Positions 16,905 through 25,032 of a stretch of 64,000 nucleotides of DNA are shown piece after piece. The stretch is from Streptomyces sp. D2-8. GTDB taxonomy: Bacteria > Actinomycetota > Actinomycetes > Streptomycetales > Streptomycetaceae. Made by a program: the position numbers and the translations under genes. The stretch's first letter is position 1; each line of letters starts with the position of its first letter. Location of the stretch: assembly GCF_023184515.1 (NCBI RefSeq), contig NZ_JAAHBP010000012.1:124001-188000 (forward strand), written 5' to 3'. Below the pieces are notes generated by a model, which saw only the letters and a list, made by a program, of their open reading frames with translations, made no database searches and was not told the origin of the DNA.

Positions 16905-17578
16905 TGAGGGTCGCCATTGCCGGAGCCGGCGCCGTCGGCCGCTCGATCGCGGGCGAACTGCTGGAGAACGGCCACGAGGTCCTGCTGATCGACAAGGCGC
17001 CGACCGCCATCTCGGTCGAACGCGTCCCGCAGGCCGAGTGGCTGCTCGCCGACGCCTGTGAGATCACGTCCCTGGACGAGGCGGCGCTCCAGCGCTGCAA
17101 CGTCGTGATCGCCGCGACCGGCGACGACAAGGTGAACCTGGTCGTCTCGCTCCTCGCCAAGACGGAGTACGGCGTCCCGCGCGTCGTCGCCCGCGTGAAC
17201 AACCCCAAGAACGAGTGGTTGTTCAACGAGTCCTGGGGCGTCGACGTGGCCGTCTCCACCCCGCGTCTGATGTCGGCCCTGGTCGAGGAGGCGGTGAGCG
17301 TGGGCGACCTGGTCCGCCTGCTCCGCTTCAGCCACGGCGACGCCAACCTGGTCGAGCTGACCCTGCCGGAGGAGTCGGCCCTGGCCGGCACGCAGGTCGG
17401 CGACGTCGAGTGGCCGCAGGACACGTCCCTGGTGACGATCATCCGCGGCAACCGTGTCCTGACCCCTTCCCGGGATGACTCCCTGGAGGCCGGCGACGAG
17501 CTCCTCTTCGTGGCCGCCCAGGCCCGCGAGGAGCAGCTGGAAGACCTGCTGTCGGTACGACGGAACGCGGCGGGCTGA
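16904..17578 (+). CDS. TrkA-type NAD-binding potassium regulatory protein (CeoC-like)
   Basis: A 224-residue paralogue of the preceding protein. RCK_N: AGAGAVGRSIAGELLENGH, then LLIDKA. Conserved ATGDDKVNL and ARVNNPKN segments follow, then RCK_C from about residue 138 (ESALAGTQVGDVEWPQD). The start overlaps the previous stop, so the two are co-translated and probably form a heteromeric gating ring. A strong bidirectional terminator follows at 17606-17641. Confidence 0.85.
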   Translation: MRVAIAGAGAVGRSIAGELLENGHEVLLIDKAPTAISVERVPQAEWLLADACEITSLDEAALQRCNVVIAATGDDKVNLVVSLLAKTEYGVPRVVARVNNPKNEWLFNESWGVDVAVSTPRLMSALVEEAVSVGDLVRLLRFSHGDANLVELTLPEESALAGTQVGDVEWPQDTSLVTIIRGNRVLTPSRDDSLEAGDELLFVAAQAREEQLEDLLSVRRNAAG

Positions 17579-17605
17579 GCACCTCCCCCCGCGGGGGGAA
17601 CAGGC

Positions 17606-17641
17606 GGAAGGGGCGTCCCGAGTGCTCGGGACGCCCCTTCC
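17606..17641. terminator. Strong bidirectional terminator between ceoC-like and DUF3159 genes
   Basis: A 17-bp perfect stem (17606-17622 with 17625-17641) lies between two convergent genes, 28 bp after one stop and 26 bp after the other. It can serve both. Confidence 0.85.
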
Positions 17642-17666
17642 GTCAGCTTCTGTCAGCTCTGGAGGT

Positions 17667-18398
17667 TCACTGCTCGGCGGACCGGGCGGCAGCCTGCCGC
17701 TCCCGCTCCTCGGCCGCCTTCTCCTCCGCGTCCATCTCCGCGAACACGTCGATCGGAGCGGGTGCCTTCGCCAGGAACACCCACGTCAGGTACACCGCGA
17801 GGAGGAACGGCGGGATCTTCAGGGCGACCAGGACCCAGCCGAGCTGCGTGGTGTCGGCCCACCAGTACAGCGGGAAGAGGATCGCGCACTTGGCGAGCAG
17901 GATCGCGCCCCAGGCGTAGCTGGCCTTCGCGTACGCCTTCTTGCGGCCCGGGTTCCGCGTGCGCCAGGAGAGGTTCTCCTTGAAGACCGGGCCGAGGATC
18001 AGCCCGATCAGCGGCACCCCGCACAGGGTGGTGATGATGTACGCGAGGCCCAGACCCAGCGTGTAGAGCATGCCGGGCAGGTAGAAGTCCTTGGCGTTGC
18101 CGGTCATCATCGCGAAGACGACACCGAAGGCCACGCCGAAGACACCGCTGAAGGCGTGCTTGACGGTGTCCTTCATCACCAGCCGGACCACGACCAGCAC
18201 CAGCGACACGGCCAGCGCCGCGATCGCCGACAGGTGCAGGTCCTTGTTGATCGTGTAGATGGTGACGAAGAGGAGGCCGGGAAGCACCGTCTCCACCATG
18301 CCCCGCACGCCGCCGAACGCCTCGAACAGGGCGGCCTCGGTCACCGCCCGGGCGTCGTCCGCAGATGTCTCTTCGGTCGGCTTGTCGAGCGACGTCAC
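17667..18398 (-). CDS. DUF3159 family membrane protein
   Basis: A 243-residue integral membrane protein with about six hydrophobic segments (from residue ~35 to ~205) and a charged Glu/Ala-rich C-terminal tail. It matches the actinobacterial DUF3159 family (M. tuberculosis Rv2693c position), whose function is unknown to me. The start is GTG (18398), preceded by GGGAG, 3 bp after the OB-fold gene stop, so it is co-transcribed with it. Confidence 0.82.
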   Translation of the reverse strand: MTSLDKPTEETSADDARAVTEAALFEAFGGVRGMVETVLPGLLFVTIYTINKDLHLSAIAALAVSLVLVVVRLVMKDTVKHAFSGVFGVAFGVVFAMMTGNAKDFYLPGMLYTLGLGLAYIITTLCGVPLIGLILGPVFKENLSWRTRNPGRKKAYAKASYAWGAILLAKCAILFPLYWWADTTQLGWVLVALKIPPFLLAVYLTWVFLAKAPAPIDVFAEMDAEEKAAEERERQAAARSAEQ

Positions 18399-18401
18399 CG
18401 G

Positions 18402-18800
18402 CTACTCCCGTCCGAGGGGTCTCAGTTCGTACTTGGGATTGAACAGCACCCGGCGGCCCCGGCTCATCGAGATCCGGCCCGATGCGATCAGTCTGCGCCC
18501 CGGCTCTATCCCCACGATGGAGCGCCTGCCGAGCCACACCACGTCCAGCGCGGCGGAGCCGTCGAACAGCTCGGCCTCCAGGGCCGGGACTCCGGCGCGC
18601 GGCCGAAGGGTGACCGTGCGCAAGGTACCAGTAACCGTCACTATCTCGCGGTCCCGGCAGTCTCCGATCCGGATGCAGCCGGCCGTCTCGGTGTCCTCCC
18701 GCAGTTCCTCGGACTCCAGGTCCTCCTGCGACGAGGAGAGCCGGTCGAGCATGCGCCGGAACCGGCCCACCGGCTTTTCGGAACGAGGGACAGCACTCAT
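18402..18800 (-). CDS. OB-fold nucleic acid-binding domain protein
   Basis: A 132-residue small protein. Residues about 40-130 look like an OB fold (IVTVTGTLRTVTLRP, then LEAELFDGSAALDVVWLGRR and LIASGRISMSRGRRVLFNP). The first 40 residues are acidic and helical. It occurs beside DUF3159 in actinobacteria (Rv2694c position). It may bind single-stranded nucleic acid; no direct evidence. The ATG at 18800 gives the family length. Confidence 0.8.
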   Translation of the reverse strand: MSAVPRSEKPVGRFRRMLDRLSSSQEDLESEELREDTETAGCIRIGDCRDREIVTVTGTLRTVTLRPRAGVPALEAELFDGSAALDVVWLGRRSIVGIEPGRRLIASGRISMSRGRRVLFNPKYELRPLGRE

Positions 18801-18841
18801 ATCTGAAGCGTACCGGGGCGTACTGACGAAGGGCGAGGAGC

Positions 18842-19525
18842 CTATTTCTCGAAGCGATATCCCATCCCCGGCTCGGTGATGAAGTGCTTCGGGTGCGACG
18901 GATCCGCCTCCAGCTTCCGCCGCAACTGCGCCATGTACACGCGCAGATAGTTGGTCTCCGTCCCGTACGACGGTCCCCACACCTCCTGGAGCAGTTGCCG
19001 CTGCCCGACCAGGCGGCCCCTGTTGCGCACGAGGACCTCCAGCAGGTGCCACTCCGTGGGGGTCAGCCGGACGTCCTTGCCTGCACGGTTGACCTTCTTC
19101 GCGGCCAGGTCGACGGTGAACTCGCCGGTGTCGACGATCACGTCGTCCTCACCGCCGCCGGCCGGTTCGGCGCGGCGCACGGCGGCGCGCAGCCGGGCCA
19201 GCAGCTCGTCCATGCCGAACGGCTTGGTGACGTAGTCGTCGGCGCCCGCGTCCAGCGCCTGGACCTTCTCGTCGGAGGAATGCCGGGCGGACAGCACCAG
19301 GACCGGCACCCGGGTCCAGCCGCGCAGTCCCCTGATCACCTCGACGCCGTCCATGTCGGGCAGCCCGAGGTCGAGGACGATCACGTCGGGGTGGCGGGCG
19401 GCGGCGAGCCGGAGGGCGGTGGCGCCGTCATGGGCCGCGTCGACCTCGTACCTGCGTGCCCTGAGGTTGATCACGAGGGCGCGCACGATCTGCGGCTCGT
19501 CGTCGACCACGAGGACGCGGGTCAT
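18842..19525 (-). CDS. kdpE: OmpR-family response regulator, KdpE-like
   Basis: A 227-residue response regulator. The receiver domain (1-120) has acidic residues DDE (8-10), phospho-acceptor Asp52 (IVLDLGLPDMDG) and the KPF lysine motif. The C-terminal winged helix (130-227) contains LTPTEWHLLEVL and RVYMAQLRRKLEADP, typical of KdpE. The partner kinase gene directly upstream keeps the ATGA overlap but is decayed, so this regulator is probably now an orphan or served by another kinase. No kdpFABC transport genes are in the window. Confidence 0.85.
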   Translation of the reverse strand: MTRVLVVDDEPQIVRALVINLRARRYEVDAAHDGATALRLAAARHPDVIVLDLGLPDMDGVEVIRGLRGWTRVPVLVLSARHSSDEKVQALDAGADDYVTKPFGMDELLARLRAAVRRAEPAGGGEDDVIVDTGEFTVDLAAKKVNRAGKDVRLTPTEWHLLEVLVRNRGRLVGQRQLLQEVWGPSYGTETNYLRVYMAQLRRKLEADPSHPKHFITEPGMGYRFEK

Positions 19526-20304
19526 GAGGCCTGCCTTTCCGGTTCTGCCGCGTGGTCCGGTTCTGCCGCGTGCTGAAGCTCCTGGCGGGTTCCCGCCGCG
19601 CGGAGGGTGAGGACCATGGTGAGTCCGCCGCCGGGGGTGTCCTCGGCGTTCAGGGTGCCGCCCATCGCCTCGGCGAAGCCGCGCGCCACCGCGAGTCCCG
19701 GACCGACCCCCGCGCCGCGCGGGGCGCCGCCATGACGCTGGAGGGCTCGAAGATGTGCTCCTTGGCCTCGTCGGGGACGCCCGGCCCCCGGTCGACCGAT
19801 CCGCTCGCGCGAGCCCCGGATCCTCGACACCCGGTGCTCGCCGCGGTACCGGGTGAGGTGGGCGTCGACCCGGTCGGCCACCCACAGCAGGGCCGGCTCG
19901 CGCAGGGCGGTCAGGTCGCCGGGGCGGAAGTAGTTCAGGGCGGCGTCGGCCTTGCCGGGCTGGTGGATGTTGCCGTGCGCCATCCGCCGCCGCAGCGCCT
20001 CCGGCGTCATCTCGACCAGCTCGACCTGGTCGGCCCGGCGCACCACCTCGTCCGGCCCGGTCTCCTGCTGCCGCACCCCGGTGATCGACTCGACGACGTC
20101 GCCGCGGTACTCCAGCTCCCTGCGCGGCACCTGCTCCAGGCCGTTCAGCAGCACCTCGGTGCGGGGCCGCCCATGGGGCTCGACGAAGGCCACCACGCGG
20201 TCCGTGCCGCGCTCGACCCGGCGGTGCGCCTCGGACAGCATCGCGTACGTCCTGCCGACGCCCGGCGCCGCGCCGAGGTGGATCCGAAGCTTGCCGCGTG
20301 CCAT
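19522..20304 (-). pseudogene. kdpD: Degraded sensor kinase kdpD
   Basis: A 260-codon frame contains pieces of KdpD, normally about 850 residues. The N-terminus MARGKLRIHLGAAPGVGRTY is clear, but the Walker A lysine is Arg18. After RELEYRG the text jumps straight to DVVESITG, removing the segment that normally holds Walker B (VDELAHTN). The UspA-like module continues to GSRER and is then joined to the end of the ATPase domain. All four membrane helices, the GAF region and the His-containing DHp domain are gone. The N1/G-box piece VDRGPGVPDEAKEHIFEP is present only in another frame; a one-base loss near 19742 shifts it relative to RHGGAPRGAGVGPGLAVARG. It is a non-functional kinase relic. Confidence 0.8.
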
Positions 20305-20452
20305 GGCTCCATTGTCTTCCCGTGGTCTGCCGACTGCGCAGCGTCGACCCTACGGCCGGAAAGGGCGGGATCCGGGTGCAGGCCACGACTCGGGACGCAC
20401 TTTGACGGAACTCTGACGCGGGCCGGCCCGCGGGCGGCCTGGGCGCCGGGGT

Positions 20453-20638
20453 CCCCCGCAGGGTCAGCAGCCGCTCGCCCACGTCGGTGCCGTAGAGGTC
20501 CTGCGACGCCTTGTCCTCCACGAAGACGGAGATACCGACGGCGGCCTCCATCATCGACAGCTCCCCGTTCCCGTTGGAGTTCGAGCCGTTGATCTCGGCG
20601 GCCCTGGGCCAGGAGGAGCCGGCCCAGCCGGTCTGCAG
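20453..20638 (-). pseudogene. Possible alginate lyase-family remnant
   Basis: About 62 codons read LQTGWAGSSWPRAAEI, then NGSNSNGNGELSMMEAAVG and ISVFVEDKASQDLY. This resembles the alginate-lyase fold, where a WPRAAE segment and an NGNWELSM(M/I)EA...I.VF.(E/D)D segment are separated by about 35 residues. Here they are almost adjacent and the Trp is Gly, so an internal deletion is likely. No ORF of meaningful length continues it. It lies directly upstream of the kdpD relic, in a decayed stretch. The homology is from memory. Confidence 0.4.
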
Positions 20639-20744
20639 GGGCGCGTTGCTCGCCTTGCGGGCGTGCCGTTCGCATAGGCGGGAGGGGCTTCCGTTCTCAT
20701 GGATGAATAGACCAATGGGCCGTCAGGGTTCCGCGCACGACAAA

Positions 20745-20772
20745 GGGCCGCACCCCCGGTGGGGTGCGGCCC
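20745..20772 (-). terminator. Terminator of the dut-DUF3710 operon
   Basis: A perfect 12-bp stem (20745-20756 with 20761-20772) with a 4-nt loop. On the minus strand it is followed by TTTG. It lies 17 bp past the DUF3710 stop. Confidence 0.8.
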
Positions 20773-20788
20773 TGGCGTCTCTGCGTAC

Positions 20789-21541
20789 TCAGCGGACCTC
20801 GGTGATCTCCGGTCCGCGCTGGAGCTGGCCCATTCCGCCGGCGAAACGGGAGCCCTCCTCCTGCTGCACGCCCTCGGGGACCATCTGGGCGTCGTTCGGC
20901 AGCTTCAGAACGATCGGGTCGCGGGGCGCCATCGGGCCCTCGCCGCGGACCACGACCGTGTCCCGGAAGATCTGCTCGAGCAGCCCGGCGGCCTGCGGCT
21001 GCACCGCACCCTGGCCCGAGATGACCCCGCGCAGGAACCAACGGGGGCCGTCCACACCGACGAACCGCACGACCTGGAAGCCGCCGGTGCCGTCCGGCAG
21101 CTGTACGGGCACCTGGGCGCGCAGCTCCCAGCCCAGCGGCCCCTCGACCTCGTCGACGATGCCGCCCTGCTGGGTGATGCCGGTACCGATCTCCTCGCGC
21201 ACCTCGCCCCAGATGCCCTCGCGCTTGGGCGCTGCGAAGCCCTGCAGCTGGATGGCGCTGTCGCGCAGCACGACCGTCGCCGCCACGATCGCGTCGCCCG
21301 CGACCTCGACCCTCAGCTCCATGCCGTCGACGCCCGGCACGAACAGACCGCCCAGGTCGACCCGGCCTTCGCCCGGGTCCCGGACCTCCGAGTCGTCCCA
21401 GGGCCCGTCGGGGCGCGGCGCAGGCTCGAGCCTCAGGCGCTCGCGCTCGTCGTCCGCCTCAGTGTCGACACCGTCGACGACCTGCTCGGCCTCGCCGGCC
21501 GCGTCCTCGGCGGCATCCCTCTTCTTGCGACGTCCGAACAC
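20789..21541 (-). CDS. DUF3710 domain-containing protein
   Basis: A 250-residue soluble protein. The first ~55 residues are charged and low in complexity (VFGRRKKRDAAEDAAGEAEQ). The remainder is the DUF3710 domain with GPWDDSEV near 60 and WFLRGVISGQGA near 180. The family is actinobacterial and uncharacterised as far as I know. The GTG start at 21541 has a GGAAGGAC site 6-8 nt upstream and sits 1 bp from the dut stop. It is the last gene of the thioesterase-dut-DUF3710 operon. Confidence 0.82.
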   Translation of the reverse strand: MFGRRKKRDAAEDAAGEAEQVVDGVDTEADDERERLRLEPAPRPDGPWDDSEVRDPGEGRVDLGGLFVPGVDGMELRVEVAGDAIVAATVVLRDSAIQLQGFAAPKREGIWGEVREEIGTGITQQGGIVDEVEGPLGWELRAQVPVQLPDGTGGFQVVRFVGVDGPRWFLRGVISGQGAVQPQAAGLLEQIFRDTVVVRGEGPMAPRDPIVLKLPNDAQMVPEGVQQEEGSRFAGGMGQLQRGPEITEVR

Positions 21542-21542
21542 G

Positions 21543-22184
21543 TCACTGTCCTTCCCGGTCGGATACGACCGAAGCGTATCGATTCCCACCCGCCTGACCG
21601 CCCAGGGCGGCCTGACCGCTTGTGCCGTTCGTCCCGTCCACCGCGGCATGGCCTCCGGTGGACCCGAAGCCCCCCTCGGCCCGCGCGGAGCCGGGAAGTT
21701 CCGCCACCTCCTGGAAGCGGACCCTCTCGACCTGCTGGACTACCAGTTGGGCAATCCGGTCGAATCGCTCGAACCGCACGGCCTCGCGCGGGTCGAGATT
21801 CACCACGATCACCTTGATCTCCCCACGGTACCCGGCATCAACCGTCCCCGGGGCATTCACCAGGGCGACGCCGCAGCGGGCGGCCAGACCGGATCGCGGG
21901 TGCACGAAGGCCGCGTACCCCTCCGGCAGCGCCACAGACACTCCCGTGGGCAGCACGGCCCGCTCGCCCGGCTCCAGTTGGCACGCCTCGGTGGTGCGCA
22001 GATCAGCCCCGGCGTCACCGGGCTGCGCATACGACGGAAGCGGTACGTCCGGATCAACGCGCCGGATCAGCACGTCCAGCGGCTGCCGGCTCACGGGGCT
22101 CGTGGGAGTCATGGGGCTCTCCGGGCTCACGGGGCTGGTGAGGCTGTTGGGACTGTCGGGCAGCACGGGACGGGCTGTGCTCAC
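21543..22184 (-). CDS. dut: Deoxyuridine 5'-triphosphate nucleotidohydrolase (dUTPase)
   Basis: A trimeric dUTPase that hydrolyses dUTP to dUMP and pyrophosphate. All motifs are present: PGDAGADLRT, HPRSGLA, the catalytic motif 3 with APGTVDAGYRGEI, a motif 4 segment RIAQLVVQ, and the C-terminal motif 5 RAEGGFGSTGG. The GTG at 22184 overlaps the thioesterase stop and has GAGGT upstream, giving 213 residues. This adds a ~30-residue Ser/Pro/Thr-rich head (SLTSPVSPESPMTPTSP) not usual for the enzyme. An in-frame ATG at 22112 with GGAGAG upstream would give the more usual length. Confidence 0.9.
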   Translation of the reverse strand: MSTARPVLPDSPNSLTSPVSPESPMTPTSPVSRQPLDVLIRRVDPDVPLPSYAQPGDAGADLRTTEACQLEPGERAVLPTGVSVALPEGYAAFVHPRSGLAARCGVALVNAPGTVDAGYRGEIKVIVVNLDPREAVRFERFDRIAQLVVQQVERVRFQEVAELPGSARAEGGFGSTGGHAAVDGTNGTSGQAALGGQAGGNRYASVVSDREGQ

Positions 22185-22765
22185 GGGTTCACCTCGAAGG
22201 CGCGGGCGCGCCGGACCTGGTCCGGGTCGTTCATGGCGGCCTGGATCTCCTCCCGGCGGCCGTGGTCGACGAAGTGGTCGACCTTCACCTCGACGAAGAG
22301 CGCGTCCGCGCGCACGGCGACGGGCCCGTCGAGGCCGCCGACGCGTCCGGTCGCGGTGGAGTAGATCTTCCGCCCGGCCACCGCCGTCACCTCCGCCTCC
22401 AGGTACAGCGTGGTGCCGACGGGCACGGGCCGTACGAAGTCGGTCTCGAGCCGCCCGGTCACCGCGATCGTGCGCAGCAGCCAGTTCAGCGAGCCGAGGG
22501 TCTCGTCCAGGGCGGAGGTGAGCACGCCACCGTGCGCGAGGCCGGGGGCGCCCTGGTGGGCGGGCTGCACGGTGAACTCGGCGGTGAGCGACACGCCCTC
22601 ACCGGCCCGCGCCTCCAGGTGCAGCCCGTGCGGCTGGTCGCCGCCACAGCCGAAACACTGGCCGTAGTGCGCGCCGAGGAGCTCACCGGGCGCGGGCGCG
22701 TCCGGGTGTCGCACCGGTTGCACGGCATCGACCGGAGGCTGAAGAGCTGCGGAAGTACGACTCAC
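22181..22765 (-). CDS. PaaI-like hotdog-fold thioesterase
   Basis: A 194-residue hotdog-fold acyl-CoA thioesterase family protein. The active-site helix motif is HGGVLTSALDETLG. It is preceded by a CFGCGGDQPHGL segment with closely spaced Cys (possible metal or structural role), a feature of this subfamily. The start is GTG (22765). It is the first gene of the operon with dut and DUF3710. The substrate is unknown. The last residues overlap the dut GTG start by 4 bp. Confidence 0.78.
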   Translation of the reverse strand: MSRTSAALQPPVDAVQPVRHPDAPAPGELLGAHYGQCFGCGGDQPHGLHLEARAGEGVSLTAEFTVQPAHQGAPGLAHGGVLTSALDETLGSLNWLLRTIAVTGRLETDFVRPVPVGTTLYLEAEVTAVAGRKIYSTATGRVGGLDGPVAVRADALFVEVKVDHFVDHGRREEIQAAMNDPDQVRRARAFEVNP

Positions 22766-22823
22766 AGCCGGAGACCTTACCCGCGCGTCGGCCCCTTCCC
22801 GACACCGTGTCAAGCTTGGCCCC

Positions 22824-23282
22824 ATGCAGCTCTCCGCCGCCCCCTACGAAGAACGCCTCACCGCCCCGCGGAGCTGGTGGCTGATCTCGTTCCTCGTGGG
22901 CGTTTCCATGGCCCTGATCCTGCTCCCGTTCGGCACGCTGCCGACGCTCGGCGGCCTGGCCGGGGGCACCGCGGTCGCGGCCGTCGCCGCGAGCTCGTAC
23001 GGCTCGGTCCGCATCCGCGTCGTGGGCGACTCCCTGATCGCGGGCGAGGCGAAGATCCCGCTGGCGGCACTGGGCGACGCGGAGGTGCTGGACGCGGAGG
23101 GGGCCCGCGCCTGGCGCACCTACAAGGCCGATACGCGCGCCTTCCTCCTGCTGCGTGCATACATCCCCACCGCTCTGCGCGTGGAGGTCACGGACCCGGA
23201 GGACCCGACTCCGTACCTGTACCTGTCCACGCGCGAGCCGGAGCGCCTGGCGGAGGCCCTGCGGACGGCGAAGCCGGCGTAG
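22824..23282 (+). CDS. DUF3093 family membrane protein
   Basis: A 152-residue protein with two adjacent hydrophobic helices (about residues 18-58, WWLISFLVGVSMALILLPFG and following) and a C-terminal soluble beta-rich part. It matches actinobacterial DUF3093 (Rv2698 position next to dut). It diverges from the thioesterase operon with a 58-bp gap. Function unknown. Confidence 0.8.
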   Translation: MQLSAAPYEERLTAPRSWWLISFLVGVSMALILLPFGTLPTLGGLAGGTAVAAVAASSYGSVRIRVVGDSLIAGEAKIPLAALGDAEVLDAEGARAWRTYKADTRAFLLLRAYIPTALRVEVTDPEDPTPYLYLSTREPERLAEALRTAKPA

Positions 23283-23344
23283 CACACCTGCGCGGGGCAT
23301 CACCCGGCCGCTGTTTGACGGGCCGGTTGTTCGACGGGCCGGTC

Positions 23345-24316
23345 TCAGCGCCCGTCGCCGTGCTGACGGCCGTGTCCGCCGTCGGGCCGGTGGCCCTGGT
23401 GACGGCCCAGGGGGTCGCTGGTGATCTCGCCCATCTCCAGGGCGTCCGCCGGACGTTCCAGGGCGGGGAGCGCCTCCAGGGCTTCCCAGGACACCTGGAT
23501 CTTGCGCAGGTCCTTCCGGATCCGGCCGGCGAGCCTTCTCGTCTCGCCGCGGTTCATCACCGCCCCCACGGCGGCGCCCACCAGGAACGGCATCAGGTTC
23601 GGCATGCTGCGGACCATCCGCTTCATGATCCGCTGCCGCAGTTCGCGCTTCATGCGGCTGTTCAGCGCCACGCTGAGGGTCGACGGCTTGGACGCGTCGA
23701 CCCCGCGCTCGCCCGACCACGAGTCGAGGTACGCGGTGCTGCGCTGCTTGAGGTTGCCGGGCGGCCGGACGCCGTAGACCTCGTGGAGTTCGGCGATCAG
23801 CTTCAGCTCGATCACCGCGACGCCGGTGACCTCGGCGGCCAGTTCCGTCGGCATCGCCGGGGGCACGGGGAGCATCGCGGCCGCGCCGATACCCGCGCCG
23901 ACCGTCGCCGTCGCGTTCGCGGCGCCCGCCACGAGCTTGTCCGCGATTTCCTCGGGCCCGAGGCCCGGGAACTGCCTGCGCAGCGTCGCCAGGTCCCGCA
24001 CGGGGACGCGCGGGGCCAGTTCGATGATCCGGTCGGCGAGGTAGGAGAGGCCGGCCCGGGCCCGGTCGCCGCCTTTGCGGGCGCCTTCCCTGGCCCGCTC
24101 CCGGATCGTCCCCGCCCGCCGTCTCGCGACGGGTGCGGGGACGTCCACGGACGCCGGGAGGTCACCCCGGTCCGCTGTCGGTTCGAGCGAGGCCGCCCCC
24201 GTATCGGTTGAGCCTCGCTCGTCGTCACGCGCGCCGTACTGCGGGCCGTCCATCGGCCCTTCGTCCGCTTCCCTCCGGGAGAAGCGGCGCTTCCAGGGAG
24301 GGGTCGAGCCAGTCAC
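23345..24316 (-). CDS. Conserved hypothetical actinobacterial protein
   Basis: A 323-residue protein. The first ~100 residues are charged and disordered-looking. The middle (105-250) has alternating helices with Gly/Ala-rich hydrophobic stretches (ANATATVGAGIGAAAML, then FLVGAAVGAVMNRGETRRL), suggesting membrane association. The C-terminus is His/Gly-rich (GRHQGHRPDGGHGRQHGDGR). It resembles EcsC-like proteins only loosely, and I do not assign a function. The start is GTG, 13 bp downstream of the DUF4193 gene, so probably the same transcript. Confidence 0.7.
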   Translation of the reverse strand: MTGSTPPWKRRFSRREADEGPMDGPQYGARDDERGSTDTGAASLEPTADRGDLPASVDVPAPVARRRAGTIRERAREGARKGGDRARAGLSYLADRIIELAPRVPVRDLATLRRQFPGLGPEEIADKLVAGAANATATVGAGIGAAAMLPVPPAMPTELAAEVTGVAVIELKLIAELHEVYGVRPPGNLKQRSTAYLDSWSGERGVDASKPSTLSVALNSRMKRELRQRIMKRMVRSMPNLMPFLVGAAVGAVMNRGETRRLAGRIRKDLRKIQVSWEALEALPALERPADALEMGEITSDPLGRHQGHRPDGGHGRQHGDGR

Positions 24317-24329
24317 GGCCGACCCGTCC

Positions 24330-24626
24330 TCAGTCGCAGTCGCGGCAGATCGGCTGACCGTTCTTCTCCCGGGCCAGCTGGCTGCGGTGGTGCACCAGGA
24401 AGCAGCTCATGCAGGTGAACTCGTCCTGCTGCTTCGGGAGCACCCGGACGGCCAGTTCCTCGTTCGAGAGGTCCGCTCCGGGCAGCTCGAGGCCCTCTGC
24501 GGCCTCGAACTCGTCGACGTCCACGGCGGAGGCCGACTTGTCGTTCCTCCGAGCCTTAAGCTCTTCGAGGCTGTCCGAGTCGACGTCGTCGTCGGTCTTG
24601 CGTGGAGTGTCGTAATCGGTTGCCAT
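24330..24626 (-). CDS. DUF4193 family zinc-ribbon protein
   Basis: A 98-residue acidic protein ending in a probable zinc ribbon: CMSC, then C-x-x-C in ICRDCD, with HH between. The sequence after the first Cys pair (FLVHHRSQLA) is strongly conserved in actinobacteria (Rv2699c position). GGGGGAGAG precedes the ATG. Its biological role is not known to me; the small size and ribbon suggest a transcription- or translation-associated factor. Confidence 0.82.
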   Translation of the reverse strand: MATDYDTPRKTDDDVDSDSLEELKARRNDKSASAVDVDEFEAAEGLELPGADLSNEELAVRVLPKQQDEFTCMSCFLVHHRSQLAREKNGQPICRDCD

Positions 24627-24862
24627 GGTCGCTCTCCCCCTCTGGGTGTCTGCGGTGTCTCCAGCGCACGTAACGCGTGAGAGGCCGGACTTGTGCCCGA
24701 CCTGAGGCGGAGATTTTGCCTCACATCAAGGTCTGTTACTCAATCGACACCCAACCGGACCCCTCATGAGTGATCGGCTTGGATGGCGATGGGGACCGTA
24801 CACGGTCCGTATGCCGCACGCCAAAGGCGTCTCACCGTGTACTTCCCGTGATCAAGACCCCC

Positions 24863-24887
24863 GAAAACCGGGATTTTCCCGGCTTTC
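24863..24887. terminator. Candidate terminator hairpin downstream of cutS
   Basis: Arms 24863-24873 and 24877-24887 pair with one mismatch around a TTT loop and carry A/T runs at the base, so it could end the minus-strand cutRS transcript. It is about 145 bp past the cutS stop, rather far. Confidence 0.4.
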
Positions 24888-24934
24888 CGACAGCGTGCAT
24901 GATCACGGAGAGTAGATGGCCGGAAAGGCGTCCC

Positions 24935-24948
24935 TGTGATCGATCACA
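24935..24948. promoter_or_regulatory. Perfect palindrome TGTGATCGATCACA
   Basis: A 14-bp perfect palindrome similar in half-site to CRP-type boxes (TGTGA...TCACA) but with a 4-bp instead of 6-bp spacer. It lies between DUF4193 and cutS, about 310 bp upstream of the DUF4193 start. No bound factor is known. Confidence 0.35.
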
Positions 24949-25032
24949 CACGGTGCACGCGCGGTGCAGCTTCAGAAATTCCGCGCAAAGCGAACATCCC
25001 CGTGTGCCGCCGAGTTGATCGGCGACATGATC

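Larger units (their letters stand above)
24627..25032. other. Intergenic region between DUF4193 and cutS
   Basis: No gene seen. It holds the DUF4193 promoter side, a hairpin at 24863-24887, a perfect 14-bp palindrome at 24935-24948, and further TGATCA-type half sites at about 24849 and 24898. Confidence 0.5.
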
